Source: Hypoxylon rubiginosum
Lineage: Eukaryota; Ascomycota; Sordariomycetes; Xylariales; Hypoxylaceae
NCBI GenBank assembly: GCA_902806565.1
Contig: CADCXA010000016.1
Coordinates: forward strand, 930,001 to 994,000
Length of the DNA stretch: 64,000 nucleotides
Reading direction: 5' to 3'
Shown: positions 36,901 to 49,109 of the stretch, piece by piece
Numbering within the stretch: position 1 is the stretch's first letter
Layout: every line of letters starts with the position of its first letter
Made by a program: the position numbers and the translations under genes
The notes under the pieces: model-generated
What the model was told of the DNA's origin: nothing
The model's input: only the letters and a program-made list of their open reading frames with translations
Databases searched by the model: none

Positions 36901-38498
36901 ATGCATAATGTGGCAGCGTACGGATATCCCACGCCTCCGGCATCGCCATCATACGACAACGCCAAGTGCGCATTTCAACAACCACAGCTCGCCATCCCTC
37001 CGGTCTGCCAAGCTCGATTTACTCCGGTTGCCCCTGAGGAGAGACTAGGAAAGTTCCTTGGAGAAAGCCTGCAGATGATAGGGATTATTGGAACCGGTGC
37101 CTATGGCGTGGTCTACCTCGCGGTCGACGTCAAGACCGGTGTCCGGTACGCGGTGAAGACGCTCAGCAAGTTCAACGCGGACGGCACTCCCCTGGATCGA
37201 CGACAGATTGCCTTCCAGCACCGGGAACTCCGCTTGCATTACCTTGCCTCGGCGCATCCCAACGTGGTTTGCATGCACAAGATTGTTGACGACCCGGATT
37301 GCATATATGTTGTCCTGGAATACTGCCCGGAAGGAGACCTTTTCCTCAATATCACAGAGAGAGGACAGTATGTTGGTAAGGATGAATTGGCCAAGAGCGT
37401 ATTCCTTCAAATCCTGGACGCCGTTGAGCACTGCCATAACCTGGGCATCTACCACCGCGACCTAAAGCCAGAGAACATTCTTGTTTCGAACCGTGGAGAC
37501 ACAGTGAAATTGGCGGACTTCGGCTTGGCAACTTCATCAGATCGGTCCGAAGACTACGGCTGCGGCTCGACCTTTTACATGTCACCAGGTAGGACTTCCC
37601 GCTGGACAAAACACCCCCTTTGGCAGTGGGATATACTAACTAGTTTTCTTTCTCTCTTGCAGAATGCCTGGACCCATCTTCCCGAAGGCGATTCTATTAC
37701 TGCGCCCCAAATGATGTCTGGAGCCTTGGTGTTATCCTGGTGAACTTGACCTGCGGCCGTAATCCATGGAAGCAGGCCTCCTTTGAAGATTCCACATATC
37801 GTGCCTATACCAGGAGTCAGGATTTCCTTCGGACTATTTTGCCATTATCGGATGACCTTAACGATATCCTGGGACGGATCTTCACCCGCAACCCAGACCA
37901 CAGAATTACGTTACCAGAACTTCGGAACAGGATCCTTGCCTGTTCCAAGTTCACCATCACAGCCGCGGCAGCTGCTCCCCAGCATCTGCCTACGCCGCCC
38001 ACCTCGCCTGGGCCTATCGAATACGTTGACTGCGAAGACGCCATTGTCGAAGACTTGGGCTACGACGCACCCTCGTCACCCGCCGCCTCTGACTCGGACT
38101 CGGAATCCACTTGCTCATCCGACGATGGTTCTCTGGTCTCGAGTGTCTCTACCATCGACGACTTTGACGATGACGACTACATCATTCCGGACGACGAGAT
38201 CCCACCGCCGCAGGAGCCGCAGGTGTATGATCCAGAGGAACCTAAAGTTATGTTTCCACATCCACAGGAGTTTGTTCCACATTATTCCGGACCTGGGATG
38301 GAGCCTTGCCAGCCGTGTCAACCCTGCCAGCCTTGCCCCGTGCAAGTACCCGTGCAGGCCAGTTGTGCGCCGACCAAGTTTCCCTTCCCGTACTTCTGGG
38401 AGGTGGTGAACAGGTACACGCAGCCACCACCTATACATCATCCTATGCCTTTCCACCCTCAGGTTCCTCTCTTCTCCAACTTCCAGGGTTGCTATTAG
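36901..38498 (+). CDS. Ran1/Pat1-like Ser/Thr protein kinase
   Basis: Kinase of the Ran1/Sks1/Vhs1 group, which in yeasts controls nutrient response and entry into meiosis. Exon 1 is 36901-37588 and exon 2 is 37663-38498. The 74-bp intron has an ATACTAAC branch site. The joined protein is 507 aa. The kinase domain starts near residue 57 with the Gly loop [12 protein letters not shown]. The ATP lysine is K86 (YAVKTL). The catalytic loop is [11 protein letters not shown] (HRD at 185-187) and DFG is at 206-208. The activation loop crosses the intron as STFYMSPECLD, with a [10 protein letters not shown] helix F. The C-terminal third is acidic and Pro-rich, with a [11 protein letters not shown] repeat. 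The in-frame Met at 36835 is rejected because [16 protein letters not shown] looks like the native start. Confidence 0.88.
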
Positions 38499-39532
38499 CT
38501 GCACTGATTCGTGTGTATCTGTCTCGTTCCGGAGACACTTCCACCCAAGGTCATGTTGCTTCTGTTGCTGTAATTCTGGAAAGGGGTTATGATGCCATCA
38601 TCATACCAGGAAACGCCCGGCCACGGGTTAAGGACCAAATTACGAAGGACTTCTTCCGACAAAACCACTTTGAATTTTATTACGTTTATAATACACATCC
38701 ATTTGGAGCCGTTTTGGGAGTATTGCCGGACACTCCCATACCAAAAAAATGGAACTGGAGAACAAAAAAAACACCCCAATACACATCCGCATGGTTTATG
38801 CAATCAAAAATCTGGGAAACTAGATAAAACCCGGTTTAACCTGTACTTTCGAACTCATGTCTTTTTTCTTTGTTTTATTACAGCGTGGAGTTGGCGGTGA
38901 TTTGAGAGACGAGGATCAATCCCAAATAAAGACCAAAGGAAACCGAGGAGCCAAATTCTCATTTTATCAACCGGGACTGGATCAGCAAGCATTTTTACAC
39001 GGCGCAGGGTTATACATCTGGAGATGCTTGATGAAAAGCAGGGAGGCTATTTGCAACAATTTTGTTTTTTTCTAACTTGTCGCTCTGCATAGGGTGCATT
39101 TTTTAACGGGAGAGACGCCTGATACTTTCGCTTGGATGATACCAATGTTTTTTCTTTTATTCACTCTTCTCTTGGATACAGGTTTTTTATCAGATGTTGA
39201 TTCTATGGGAGAACCAAACGGAAAAGTTCATCGCAACCGGAATACGGATGGATTCTTGGGATTCGAAATAGAGATCAGACAAAAGGGCCAATAGCCCTAC
39301 CCGCGCTCAACGGTATATCGTTGGCGCATTTTATACGTTCTACCTCGGGGTAGCCGACATCAACAGCGGTGGTCCCCTCGCTGGGGAGCTGTTGGAGACA
39401 CATCTCCAATAGGCTCTTCACAACCCAATACAACGTTTTTGCGAGCAGTCGCAATAACCATCAAAATATTATATGGCTAAAAGTCCTCAGATGACATGAC
39501 TCCGCAAGTGATTTAATGCCTCGTGAATGTTG

Positions 39533-39548
39533 CCCAAGACGTCTTGGG
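39533..39548. repeat. 16-bp perfect palindrome
   Basis: CCCAAGACGTCTTGGG, with a GACGTC core that resembles a bZIP (ATF/CREB-like) site. Confidence 0.8.
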
Positions 39549-42203
39549 AAGTCTCATCATCGTCCGCCCAGTCCTATCCTTTCGGTATAGAGATGCCCAT
39601 ATGACACAAACCCATCTACCCACCACCGGTGGCCTTCGTGGAGCGTGCTTCATTCTCATCTCACCTCAGCCTTTCGGGATATCGAAATTACCAACGACGT
39701 GGATGATGGATGAGGACACTAAGACCTCAAGGCTGATGGGTTCTGTATTCGACGACGCTGATTGGACGAAAGCGATCGACGCCACTCGCCTTACTTTGCC
39801 TGGGCATGCCTGGGCAGGGCGTGCAAGTGTGCGTCGGCTTGCATATTCCTCTCTGCTCTCATAATCACATTTTCTGCCGTCGATGCAACGCAAGCCTGCA
39901 TTAGCTTCTACAGGCCGTTCCAAAATTCGAGCCAAGAAAAAAACTCCCAGGGGAGGGGGAGAGTCTCGTCGTCTCTATTTTTCTCTCCCCTGCTGCGCAC
40001 ACCCCCAGCAGCCTCTCTTGACTTTACGCATCTCGCTTCTTCGGTTCCTCCTCTAACCGTCAACCGTCAAACCCTACGTCGCTACCTTACCTGACCTTTT
40101 TCGCCGAAATTACGATTCGACGGGACATGGCAGATGAGGAACGTCGGATTCGGACTTGGGAGCTAGGCCAGGGTCTTGGCGACTAATAAACTTGCCTTAA
40201 CCGCGTTCCAGGCTTTCTCTTTCTTACCCGTACGTTAGACTAAGGTGTAGGGACGGGACTACACATGTGTGGACTAACTGACTACTACATAATGGATTAT
40301 GGGGGGAAGGACGGTTCCCCCTTTTGGGCGCAAAAGCAGCCGGGCGCAGATCCTTGATACTTGCAGCATCGTCACGGTCATAATATATATCACTTTTTAC
40401 ATGTGTAACGGCGCCCTTTTTTTCTTTCTCGAAGCCTATACTAGACGGGCAAATAGATGAAAAAAGCATTGCCCTACTTGGGTAGTAGCCTTGTTGGAAC
40501 CCAAGTTCCGCGTCATGTTCAGGACTTGCAGTAGCTTCGAAGACGTCGTGCGACAGGTCTCTTTTTTTTCTCCCCTTCCAACTTCGATGGAATAGTCTGG
40601 GCTTGAAAGAACAAAATCCCAATACTTTCCCGTGATAAGAGTTCAAGGTCATATTCTTCCTCCCCCATGTTGCACTGCAGATACCTTCACTATACTCTAC
40701 TCTGCCTAGCGCGCTCCCGGCGCATTGGTGTGTGGAAAAGCGAATGCAGCCAATTTATTAGATTTTTTTCTTCTCCTCTTTCCTCATTTTCCTTGTTTTT
40801 TTTTCTTTCCTCTTTCCTCTATTGCTCTTTGCAACCCATTCCCCTACCGTCCCCTTTTCGAGCGAATCAGCTTCGAGGTGGTCCCCATGCTGTTATGCTA
40901 GTCCGAGCCTGCACATGCAGGTCGATGGTTTAGGTGTGGACCGTATGGACCGTATGGTGATGGACCATCAAACCCCCTCCCTTGCTTCCGCGTGGTTGAT
41001 TGGAAGCGATGGGGCTAGGTTCAACTGGCACATGGCGGTGAAAAGGTCTTCTTCTCTGCTGCCCCCTTTCGTTTCGTTGCGCTTTGGGTTGCTGCGTCTT
41101 ATGCTCTTATGCCGCCTTCCGGCCTCTCCTAACTAGATTCGATCCCTCGAGATCCTCGAGGCTTTCTCCGTTGCGACGATCCACCACACCTTTTTTTTCT
41201 TTCCTGTCTGCCCGTTCTCTTTCGTCGTTGGAACCAGATTGGTGAGAGGGTCCTGTATGAGTGAGATGCAATGGAGATTGGACCGAAAAGGGCTCAGAAG
41301 GGGCTGGCTTACGATCGCCATCACGATACCGCTTACTTCCGAGTGGGGAAGAAGAGGAGGCATATTTTCCATCTCCTGCAGAGAATGCTACTGAAAGAAG
41401 AGGAACGAGAAAAAAAATCTTGATATTATGGAGTAACATGCACTGCACATGAATTTTTCTTTCTTTCTCTTCCAGTTCGCATAGCGCAGGCACCGGTGGG
41501 CTCTGCATTGATGAAGCTGTCATCCTCATGGCCAAGCAGCCAAGCCACGACCGCTATTCGTCAAACTCGCCATCGCGGGTCCTCTATCGCATGTCTAGTT
41601 CGATTGTTACGTGTAAAGTGCGCTTCGTACGTATATGCCTAGCCACATAATTTGCTTGCTGGGCTACCTAGATACGGGAAGAACGGAGAAGGCGAGACAA
41701 TGGGGGACCCGAAAATATGCCTACTTTTAGCATGCATCGTGCGATACAAGCAAATGGGAGTGGCAGGACCGGTTTGTGATCTCTACCTTTGTCTCTAGCG
41801 TCCCGGTTCGATGAGGGCATCGCCAACCCAAAAAGGTGGCTCGCAGCCTCCACATGCCCGTTGTCATTACCGTAGTGCGTAGGTTAAGCACGTTAGCCTG
41901 GAGGCTGGACTCTGGAGCACGCCCGTCCTTGTGTGTCTTGTGCCTGCGCCAGTACGCCTGTGATCAGTGCCCACTTGTGTGGGGGGAGGAGAGAGACGAG
42001 AGACATACGTACACTGACGTGGTCCCGTTCATCAAAGGGGGAATATTCTTCTTCTGCTTCTCGACCCGAATAATAACATTGGGGCGGTGCAAAATGCACT
42101 CGATCTATGATCTCGGCGGGCAGCATCTATTGGTTCTTCCGATACCTTCTACTAACTTATTGCTGCTATAGCTACCTACTATATGCTGTACCTATCAGGA
42201 AAA

Positions 42204-42221
42204 GGGGGGGGGGGGGGGGGG
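42204..42221. repeat. Homopolymer of 18 G
   Basis: Run of 18 G followed 20 bp later by an AC dinucleotide array (42243-42256). Length errors in the assembly are likely here. Confidence 0.85.
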
Positions 42222-42472
42222 CTAAACCCCACACAACCGTGTACACACACACACACATAGTCGATAGCTGATAGTCTACGTAGTCACTTCGTAGCACCTG
42301 ATCCTCTTTAACTGCGTGTCATCTCGATGCCGCCCACGTTAGGAACCGTTATACACGAAAAAGGACTAGATAGGCGGCGCGGATGGCTATCCGTTTCTAG
42401 GGCTAGGTAATACTAAACGAAGCTTCCAGGAACAAATCCTTTCGTAGAATATATTATATCTTGGCATCAAAA

Positions 42473-42488
42473 TGGGGCCATGGCCCCA
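42473..42488. repeat. 16-bp perfect palindrome
   Basis: TGGGGCCATGGCCCCA, a perfect inverted repeat with no loop. Confidence 0.8.
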
Positions 42489-45400
42489 AGACCATCCCAT
42501 CAGATGTCGCCGAGTCTCTCGTGATGTTGTTTGTGCTGAGAAGGATATTGACCCTGTAGCAAACGCGCTCCTCCCCACTGCCTTCTCGATAGGATGGGTA
42601 TACCGGTATACGCCAGGTCGGTCTAATAAGTGGATGAAAGTGGATGGCGTCAGCGGTCAACAGCTGAGCACCCGTTCCGTATATCCTTAATGATTGCGCG
42701 TCTTCTTTGCATCCATGGTAACTACCGTGGCCACTGGAGTAGATACCGGATTCCGCCCTGCGCACGTACGTCTAGGCGAAGTCATGAGAGGCAGTTCTTT
42801 TCTCCTTTATTGGATTCTCGAGAGCACCGGGGGCAACCCTACAGCACCAGGACCCCCCCGTAGTAAGCAGGACAGAGCTGTCAGGAACGTTCCACAGCAT
42901 CTACGTCGCAATATTACCTTGAGCAATTTCATGCGTCGAACATCGTTGACCCCTACGGCAATCGACGAACGAACGACATGACCCCCGTCGTCTCGCCTCC
43001 CCCAAAATGGACCTTAAGCAGCGCAGCGGACATTATAGAATAATGTACTATGTAGTGTCACGTTTCCGTTCCTGTGCCGTTACGGGAGCAAGTGGAGTTG
43101 CTGGCGGAGCCGAAGACACGGGACAGCTCATCGTGTTTTGATAATTATCGATATTATTAGTGTTGGCGCGTCTACAATTGGCCCTTAGACACTCGCCATC
43201 CCCTCCAAATTTCCCCTAATACGCCCAATAATCGCCCTTGCTTCGACTCCAACTTCCTCACTCAGGGAAACCACGAAGACCAATTGCGGCTCCGCGTGGG
43301 TTTTGTCTCGGCATATGTGGCAGCCAGTCCATAAGTACACACGACTTCTGCCTGGAGAGTTGCCTCGTGTCAGGCATTCTAACGTTCGGCGAAGGGTCCG
43401 AGACCCTTCGAAGGGCATCTTGGCAACGCGGCTCGGAGAGAAAAAAGGAAATTTTGATATTCTTTGGCACATATGGCTCAGGGTAGCCTGCCTGGTGAGA
43501 CCGGCGAGGGCAATATTGGACCGGACCGACGCTCCAAGTTATCGACCAACCAACAGTGCTGACGGGATGAGACAATTAAACAACGCCTATCATGCATTAT
43601 AATCTCAGCCTGGTGGTTACGCGTGTCCTTCCCTTGGGGGTTCCCGGTAGGTTTGCTTCTTTCCTGTCGTGTGGCATGCGGTGAGGCTGAGTGTCTTACA
43701 GTAGCGTGTGTGTTTACCTGGGTAAGCAATGGTGGTGACCAACTGGAACATTGCTCTCGACACCGGTTGGTCCCGGGGGCTGATCGCCCGAGGCTGATAT
43801 TCGAGCCACGTATGTAATATCGAAGTCCCTTAAGGGTCAGCTGTCGCGACTTCGTTCCCCTATTACAACCATCGTAGCGTCTGACATAGCCTTACTTCCC
43901 GTTCGCCTTGTAGGCATTTTCCCAACCAGAAGCTAGTTCCTATACGTGAGAGAGGTCCTATGATGGACGGGACGATAAACAAACCAACGTGACGTTGCTC
44001 TCCCCTTTTGCTTATTTCTCGCCCTTTCAACTAAGACCGCAAGGAAAAACCAACGTGGCCGGCTCAGGGTCCATCCATCGACTAGGGCACCCGGAATGAT
44101 GGCGACGCCCAAGTATTGCTTTGGCAGGGCCAATAGACCGACGTGTTGGCTTTTTCAAGTCTGAGCCCTTCGAGATGATGCCCGGTGCCAGCCGCGGAGG
44201 GAATTATCCTACCACGTGCAAGACATGCCGAAAATTCGGCGTCGATGTCTCAGCCTACTATTCCAGAGGAACTAGGAGACTGACCTGCCAAATCCAGATG
44301 CATGATCGAGATGAGAAACTGCCGCTTGAGGGTCCACCTGCTCGTCGATAACGTTGGGCTTTTTTGGTCCAGGCGGCGCAGATCGTGAAGCCTATCTTGG
44401 TAGTCTTCCGCACGAATCGCTTCGGGAAGTGCACTCGGATGTCCTCAGGGGGTGTCGATAATGCCATAAATTCCCTCATCCGTGTGAAAGTGAGCGACAT
44501 CAATAAAGTGGCGCCTTGTCTGGGTCGCATCTGCTACGCTATGGAATAGTAGGTAGATTCGAGCTCGGATGGAGCTCTGGCTCAGCCTCAAGTGGAATCT
44601 TCTAATGATTATTGCATCTCGTCGTTTTCTTCCCCCTTTTTTCCACTTGTAGCGCTGCGGCATTTGCTAGTCCAGCTGCCATGTGGGCAAAGAGCACGAT
44701 TACACGTATCGATTCCGATGGACCTGAAGATTGATGTATGGAGAAAGTGCCGAGGTGACTAGATACAGTTGGGAATAGCTAACGAAGCTCTAGGGTTTCT
44801 CCCGTAGACCGGCTTCAAGATAGTTCGGTGCTATGACCGCTATGATCGGTGAACCAAATGGAGCACGCCCTCTGTTGATCCGATGGACCCGCGACCTTTG
44901 TGACTATTACCTACGTTACCGTGCTGCTACCCAGAGCCTAGAGGCCCGAGAGCTCCTCCGCTGGCATTATCCCAGTGGTTAGTAGCTATTAGGTCAGACC
45001 GGCGCCTCTTAGACGCTTCGTTGGCTGGGCATCTATTAGTCCACCTATGACTTGGCGATGTTTGCTCTGCTCTTATCCATTCATTTCTTGACCTTGGATT
45101 ATACCTTTTGCCCGTTGAAGTTATTATTGGGTTTAGCGCGCAAGGTCTAGAAGAATCGAAGAATTCCATGCTCTGCACCATGTGGGACTGCCGCGACTGA
45201 CTCGGGACGTTCTAAAGACGGCATTAAATCCAGAGCCGTTCTCGACTAAATCCCAAGATTACCATTCCTTGAGAATCTAATTTTAGGTATCTACCTAGTA
45301 GCCCCTATGTTCTAAGAACTCAATATTCGTAGTGGCATGACTCGTAAGGTTAGAATTAGGTATATAGTACAACTATTTGAAGGCAGTGCTTCGTAGGGGT

Positions 45401-45762
45401 AGATTAGCTGCTCAACAAGTCATAATCTCATGCACTCTGACAGAGAACGTTGAAACTCTAGTAGATTCCGTAATCGAGTGCCGAAGTAACAGTTTATTAC
45501 CTAACAATCTAGGTACTCTAATGATAACGGAATTATCTCGCAGAGACGCGAGCAGTAGTAGTGGTTGTCTGAGAGAAGGCATCATAAGAAAATAACAGCC
45601 CGGATATCACTTAGCGCCCGCCCCTTTAAATCCCTTCGCTTGATTTTTCTTTCGTTTTTTTGTGTGTTTGTTTGTTTCATTTCGACAGCCTTTTCGTACA
45701 AGGAAAGTCCCTTTCTCAGACAAGCCCTTTTCCCGATTTCGCTCTCCGTCAAATGGGCGACT

Positions 45763-46374
45763 TTAGTCGCTGATCTTAAAGGGGCCACCCGGAACGACGG
45801 GGTCGGGGTTCATGCCGCCTCCCGGGAATCCCGGGTCCGGGAAGAGGGGGCCACCGGGAAGGTAGTCGTCACCGACGACGCCACGCTTGCCGGGCACAAA
45901 TGTGGTCGTGGTGCCATCGGGGGACTGGATGATCTTGATACCGTACTTGGTCAGGAGCTCGTCCTGGATGGCGGCGATGCGCTTGGCGATCGGCTTGGGC
46001 GGGTGCGCGCCGAACGTGTGGATCAGTGTCTCGTACTCAAGCTCGAGGGCCGTGATGTGCGCCTTGACCGGGTCCGTGCTGCCGTCGCCGATGCCGATCG
46101 ATCCCTGGCGCTTCTTGTCGGAGGGCTCGAAACCTCCGGTGATCGGAGGCAGCACGATGACGGTGTCCTGTCGCTTCTTGGTCGACGGCTCCAGGCCGCC
46201 GGTGATGGGCGGCAGGAGCGTGAAGGTCGGCGGTGGTGGGCTGCCGCCGCCGGGGAACCAAATGATCGGGTCGGTCTGGGAGTCCTTCTTCTCCACCGTC
46301 TTCGTCGGCTCGGAGATGGGGGCCGCGGAGATGAGAGCCGCAAGGGCTAGGGCGGCGAGGCCGGCTCGGAGCAT
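45763..46374 (-). CDS. Secreted precursor with Kex2 sites and repeated peptide
   Basis: Single exon, 203 aa. MLRAGLAALALAALISAAP is a clear signal peptide, so the protein enters the secretory path. Four Lys-Arg sites (67-68, 88-89, 131-132, 163-164) fit Kex2 cleavage. The first two close near-identical units, LPPITGGLEPSTKKR (54-68) and LPPITGGFEPSDKKR (75-89), spaced 21 residues. Predicted fragments after the first two cuts begin with Gln. The third segment is helical and acidic; the last is Gly/Pro rich. The layout is that of a kexin-processed peptide precursor, as in fungal pheromone and dikaritin-type precursors. No UstY-like oxidase or other partner gene lies nearby. An upstream in-frame Met at 46551 is rejected because it would bury the signal peptide. 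The product is unknown; a processed cell-wall protein is an alternative. Confidence 0.8.
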   Translation of the reverse strand: MLRAGLAALALAALISAAPISEPTKTVEKKDSQTDPIIWFPGGGSPPPPTFTLLPPITGGLEPSTKKRQDTVIVLPPITGGFEPSDKKRQGSIGIGDGSTDPVKAHITALELEYETLIHTFGAHPPKPIAKRIAAIQDELLTKYGIKIIQSPDGTTTTFVPGKRGVVGDDYLPGGPLFPDPGFPGGGMNPDPVVPGGPFKISD

Positions 46375-49109
46375 GATGTATTTAATAGTAAAGATTAACG
46401 CAAATATCAATCCCAAGTATCGGAGTCGGAAAATATCACAAAGATTAAGAGATTCTTCGTTGCAATATTGTAACTGTAGTGTGTGGTATTGTCGTTTTGC
46501 TTGTTCTTCTCTTCTCAAATTTGGTCTTGATCGTCGTCCATCGTCACCCACACTTATATATACGAAAAGCCTCTAAGCCAGTCCATCATGAGCCCACCTT
46601 CCGCGAGAGATAAGAGGAGTCTAGTTGTCTGTCAGAAACAAGGTTGAGTTCATTAATTGTTAATATCGATATATTGCACTTGACGGCGCGCCTGGGCCTT
46701 AGATAGCACAATATACCCGGGGCGAAGGGTATTTTAACCGGGTCGAGAGTCCTTTGCCGCCTAGCGAAACGCGCCACCTTTGAACCATGTATGGGAAGAC
46801 GTTTGCGTTTTTTTGCTCAAGAGCCGTCTTTGCCGGCCATCTGCCTATCTTGCTGCGAGCTGCAAATTTGTGAAAATAGAGAGAAATGAGGTCATATTTC
46901 CCTCCGCTGGTGCGTTCACCAGACGTCGCCGGAAGGGGAGGCGACGATTGCGGTAGTAGGCTACCTCCGGCGGTTTTACGCATGTGTCTAGAGGTCGCTA
47001 CCAGGAAGCGGGCTTTGAGAAACAATGACGATGTCACCGACGGCTCGAGATTCTCTATTTTTGGGATTCTAGAACCTGTCTTGTTCGAAGCTTACCTAGA
47101 CTCTTCCGCTTGCTCGGAAACGCCCAGGGTAATATACTCGACAGCTCCGACCCAAGCTACCGCATTCCACAGTAGCATACCCAGGTAGCATGTGGGTTTC
47201 GAGATTGTCGTCGTCCATGCAAGAGAGCATCGCTAAAATGTCAAGACGCTTCTAGTTCCGCTGCAGGGGCCTAGCAGGATGGGCATGACATAAATCTGGA
47301 AAGGTCTGCGACCCGGCGATTAAAATGCCCATCCCTACGCAGAATCGGGAGACTGGCCGTTCGAGGCTGGCCTGACAGAGAACATTCTGGGGCCGCCTGG
47401 GTCCTGCGGCCGAGGTCACGCCATTAGATCGGTTGCTGGTATCAAGGACTCTTCGCTGCAATGGGGATTGGAGATCTGGCAGCTCGTCCCGAGTGTTCTG
47501 CTTCGGGAAACGGTAATATGCCAGAAATAGATCTAGCGTCACATCGTCAGCTTTTCAGGGTCCAAACCCGTTTGGGTGAGATCCAACCTTCTTTTTGGGA
47601 GCTTCCTTGCTTGGGAAACACCCTTTGCTCGGTTTCGAATGAGATGCGACATCGACAAGTGACGCAAACCCCAGGCTGTGATGGCATTACTTGCGGGCGG
47701 AGAGCCGCACCCGACGGCCGTTGATGGCTCTCGTTACGTGGGATTGAGATCCTGTATAATCCGACAAGAGACACGGACATCGCCAGCGAGACCGCAGGCA
47801 GCCTTGCATCGAATGACTTCTTCCGAGTCTAGAGCACCCTTATCAGACCCCCATTGAGCCCCCCAATGGCTTTGCGACCTTTGAATGAGGACCGCCACGG
47901 ATTTGACATTGGGCTCGGTGAGAAGAATGCGTCCACATATCTCCCGATAATGAGATGGTTGACTTAGGAGCATCTAGATGCGTCACATGCTCTAAAGATA
48001 GGGGACGGAGCCTGGCCAAATTAAGCTACCCCCTTTTCGAGACGCGCTGACGGCTTCTTTGGTACTGGGTGGTTAGCTCACCTCGATCGTCTACTGGAAC
48101 GAACCCCAGTGAACACCCAGAAACGCCGACTTGTAGCCTAGCGAGAAGAGCCGAAGGCAGCGATAGGTCGTTTATACGTGCATCGACCCCTTCCAAGTTA
48201 GGGGCCATTGCATCACTGGTTCCAAGTCGAATCCCACCGTGTTAGTAATGTATTCATCCGCAGCGATTGTTTTGCCTGGTTCCACTCCCACTCTCTCTCT
48301 CCCTCTTTCTCTCACGGTAGTCAATATTGCAGTGCGGCATGCTATTTCTAGGAACGAAAGCGCTAGCTGGAATTTCCCACTATCATATCATCAGTTTCCC
48401 AGTATCATCCAGATCGAAGTGTACCGTCTTTCTGGAAAGATAGGACGAAGAGATAGAGAAGGTTAACATGTCTAAGCAGGTATATATCCTTCATGTGTTG
48501 TATAACCAGGTACCTACCTAAGGCATGTGGAAATTCTGAATGTCATTTCAAGAGATGGCCACCTCCACGATTGGGACCTGTCTATGACAACACCATATCC
48601 TTATGGCATAAAGGCGGAATTTGAAGAGAATAAGTCGCTACCATTCTGCTGTCTCCTGGGGGCACTAGCCGAGTTTGAGACATAGATGCTATCTAGGCAG
48701 TCACTTTAGAGAACCTTGCATACTGTCGATCAAATTGTTCTCTTGGCTAAAACTAGACGGGGTTCTTACCCTGATACCACCGAAACCCGCGTCTCTCTGT
48801 AATAGCTACCTACATACATACTAGGCTATTCGTGATCGCCTGAGTATCATCATATACCCTATGTATCTCCGTAAGCTCTCTCTTGAGATCAGCTGATTTC
48901 AGCTTTCCGAAGACTTGAGACTCTTCCCATCTAGGAAAGGTTCTATGACAGGTTCCTCTTTAGACTCCAGCGCAGTAGAACGTTGCTGGTGTGACGAAGG
49001 AGGAGAGTCGAAGATACAATTCCAAATGTCTTTTTTTTTGTCTTTTTCTTTTACCGCCACGCCGAACCTTGCTAAAATTCCCAGTCTAGGCGGAAGGCCC
49101 AGGTGCTTA
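46375..49109. other. Intergenic region without a recognisable gene
   Basis: 2.7 kb between the starts and stops of two minus-strand genes. The left end is the promoter of the secreted precursor. No frame in it is convincing on either strand. A CT-rich stretch occurs near 48280-48310. Confidence 0.6.
46553..46562 (-). promoter_or_regulatory. Probable TATA box of the Kex2-type precursor gene
   Basis: TATATATAAG on the gene strand lies about 180 bp upstream of the ATG at 46374, a plausible place for a fungal TATA element with a 5' leader of about 150 bases. Confidence 0.45.

Larger units (their letters stand above)
38499..45762. other. 7.3-kb region without a convincing gene
   Basis: The first part is probably the kinase 3' UTR. 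Pyrimidine-rich tracts near 39960-40060 and 40740-40860 look like fungal promoters or 5' leaders, but no coherent coding frame follows. A 19-codon frame starts at 40127 (see findings). A 142-codon minus frame at 41107-41535 is low complexity and unrecognised. Other contents are a G18 run, an AC repeat and two 16-bp perfect palindromes. Confidence 0.55.

Noticed and set aside
41107..41535. 142-codon minus-strand frame
   Set aside because: Opposite a pyrimidine-rich tract; Ser/Arg/Lys low complexity, no known domain, start not supported.
45565..46350. 261-codon and overlapping 229-codon plus-strand frames
   Set aside because: They are shadows of the GC-rich secreted-precursor gene, which has a signal peptide and repeats on the minus strand.
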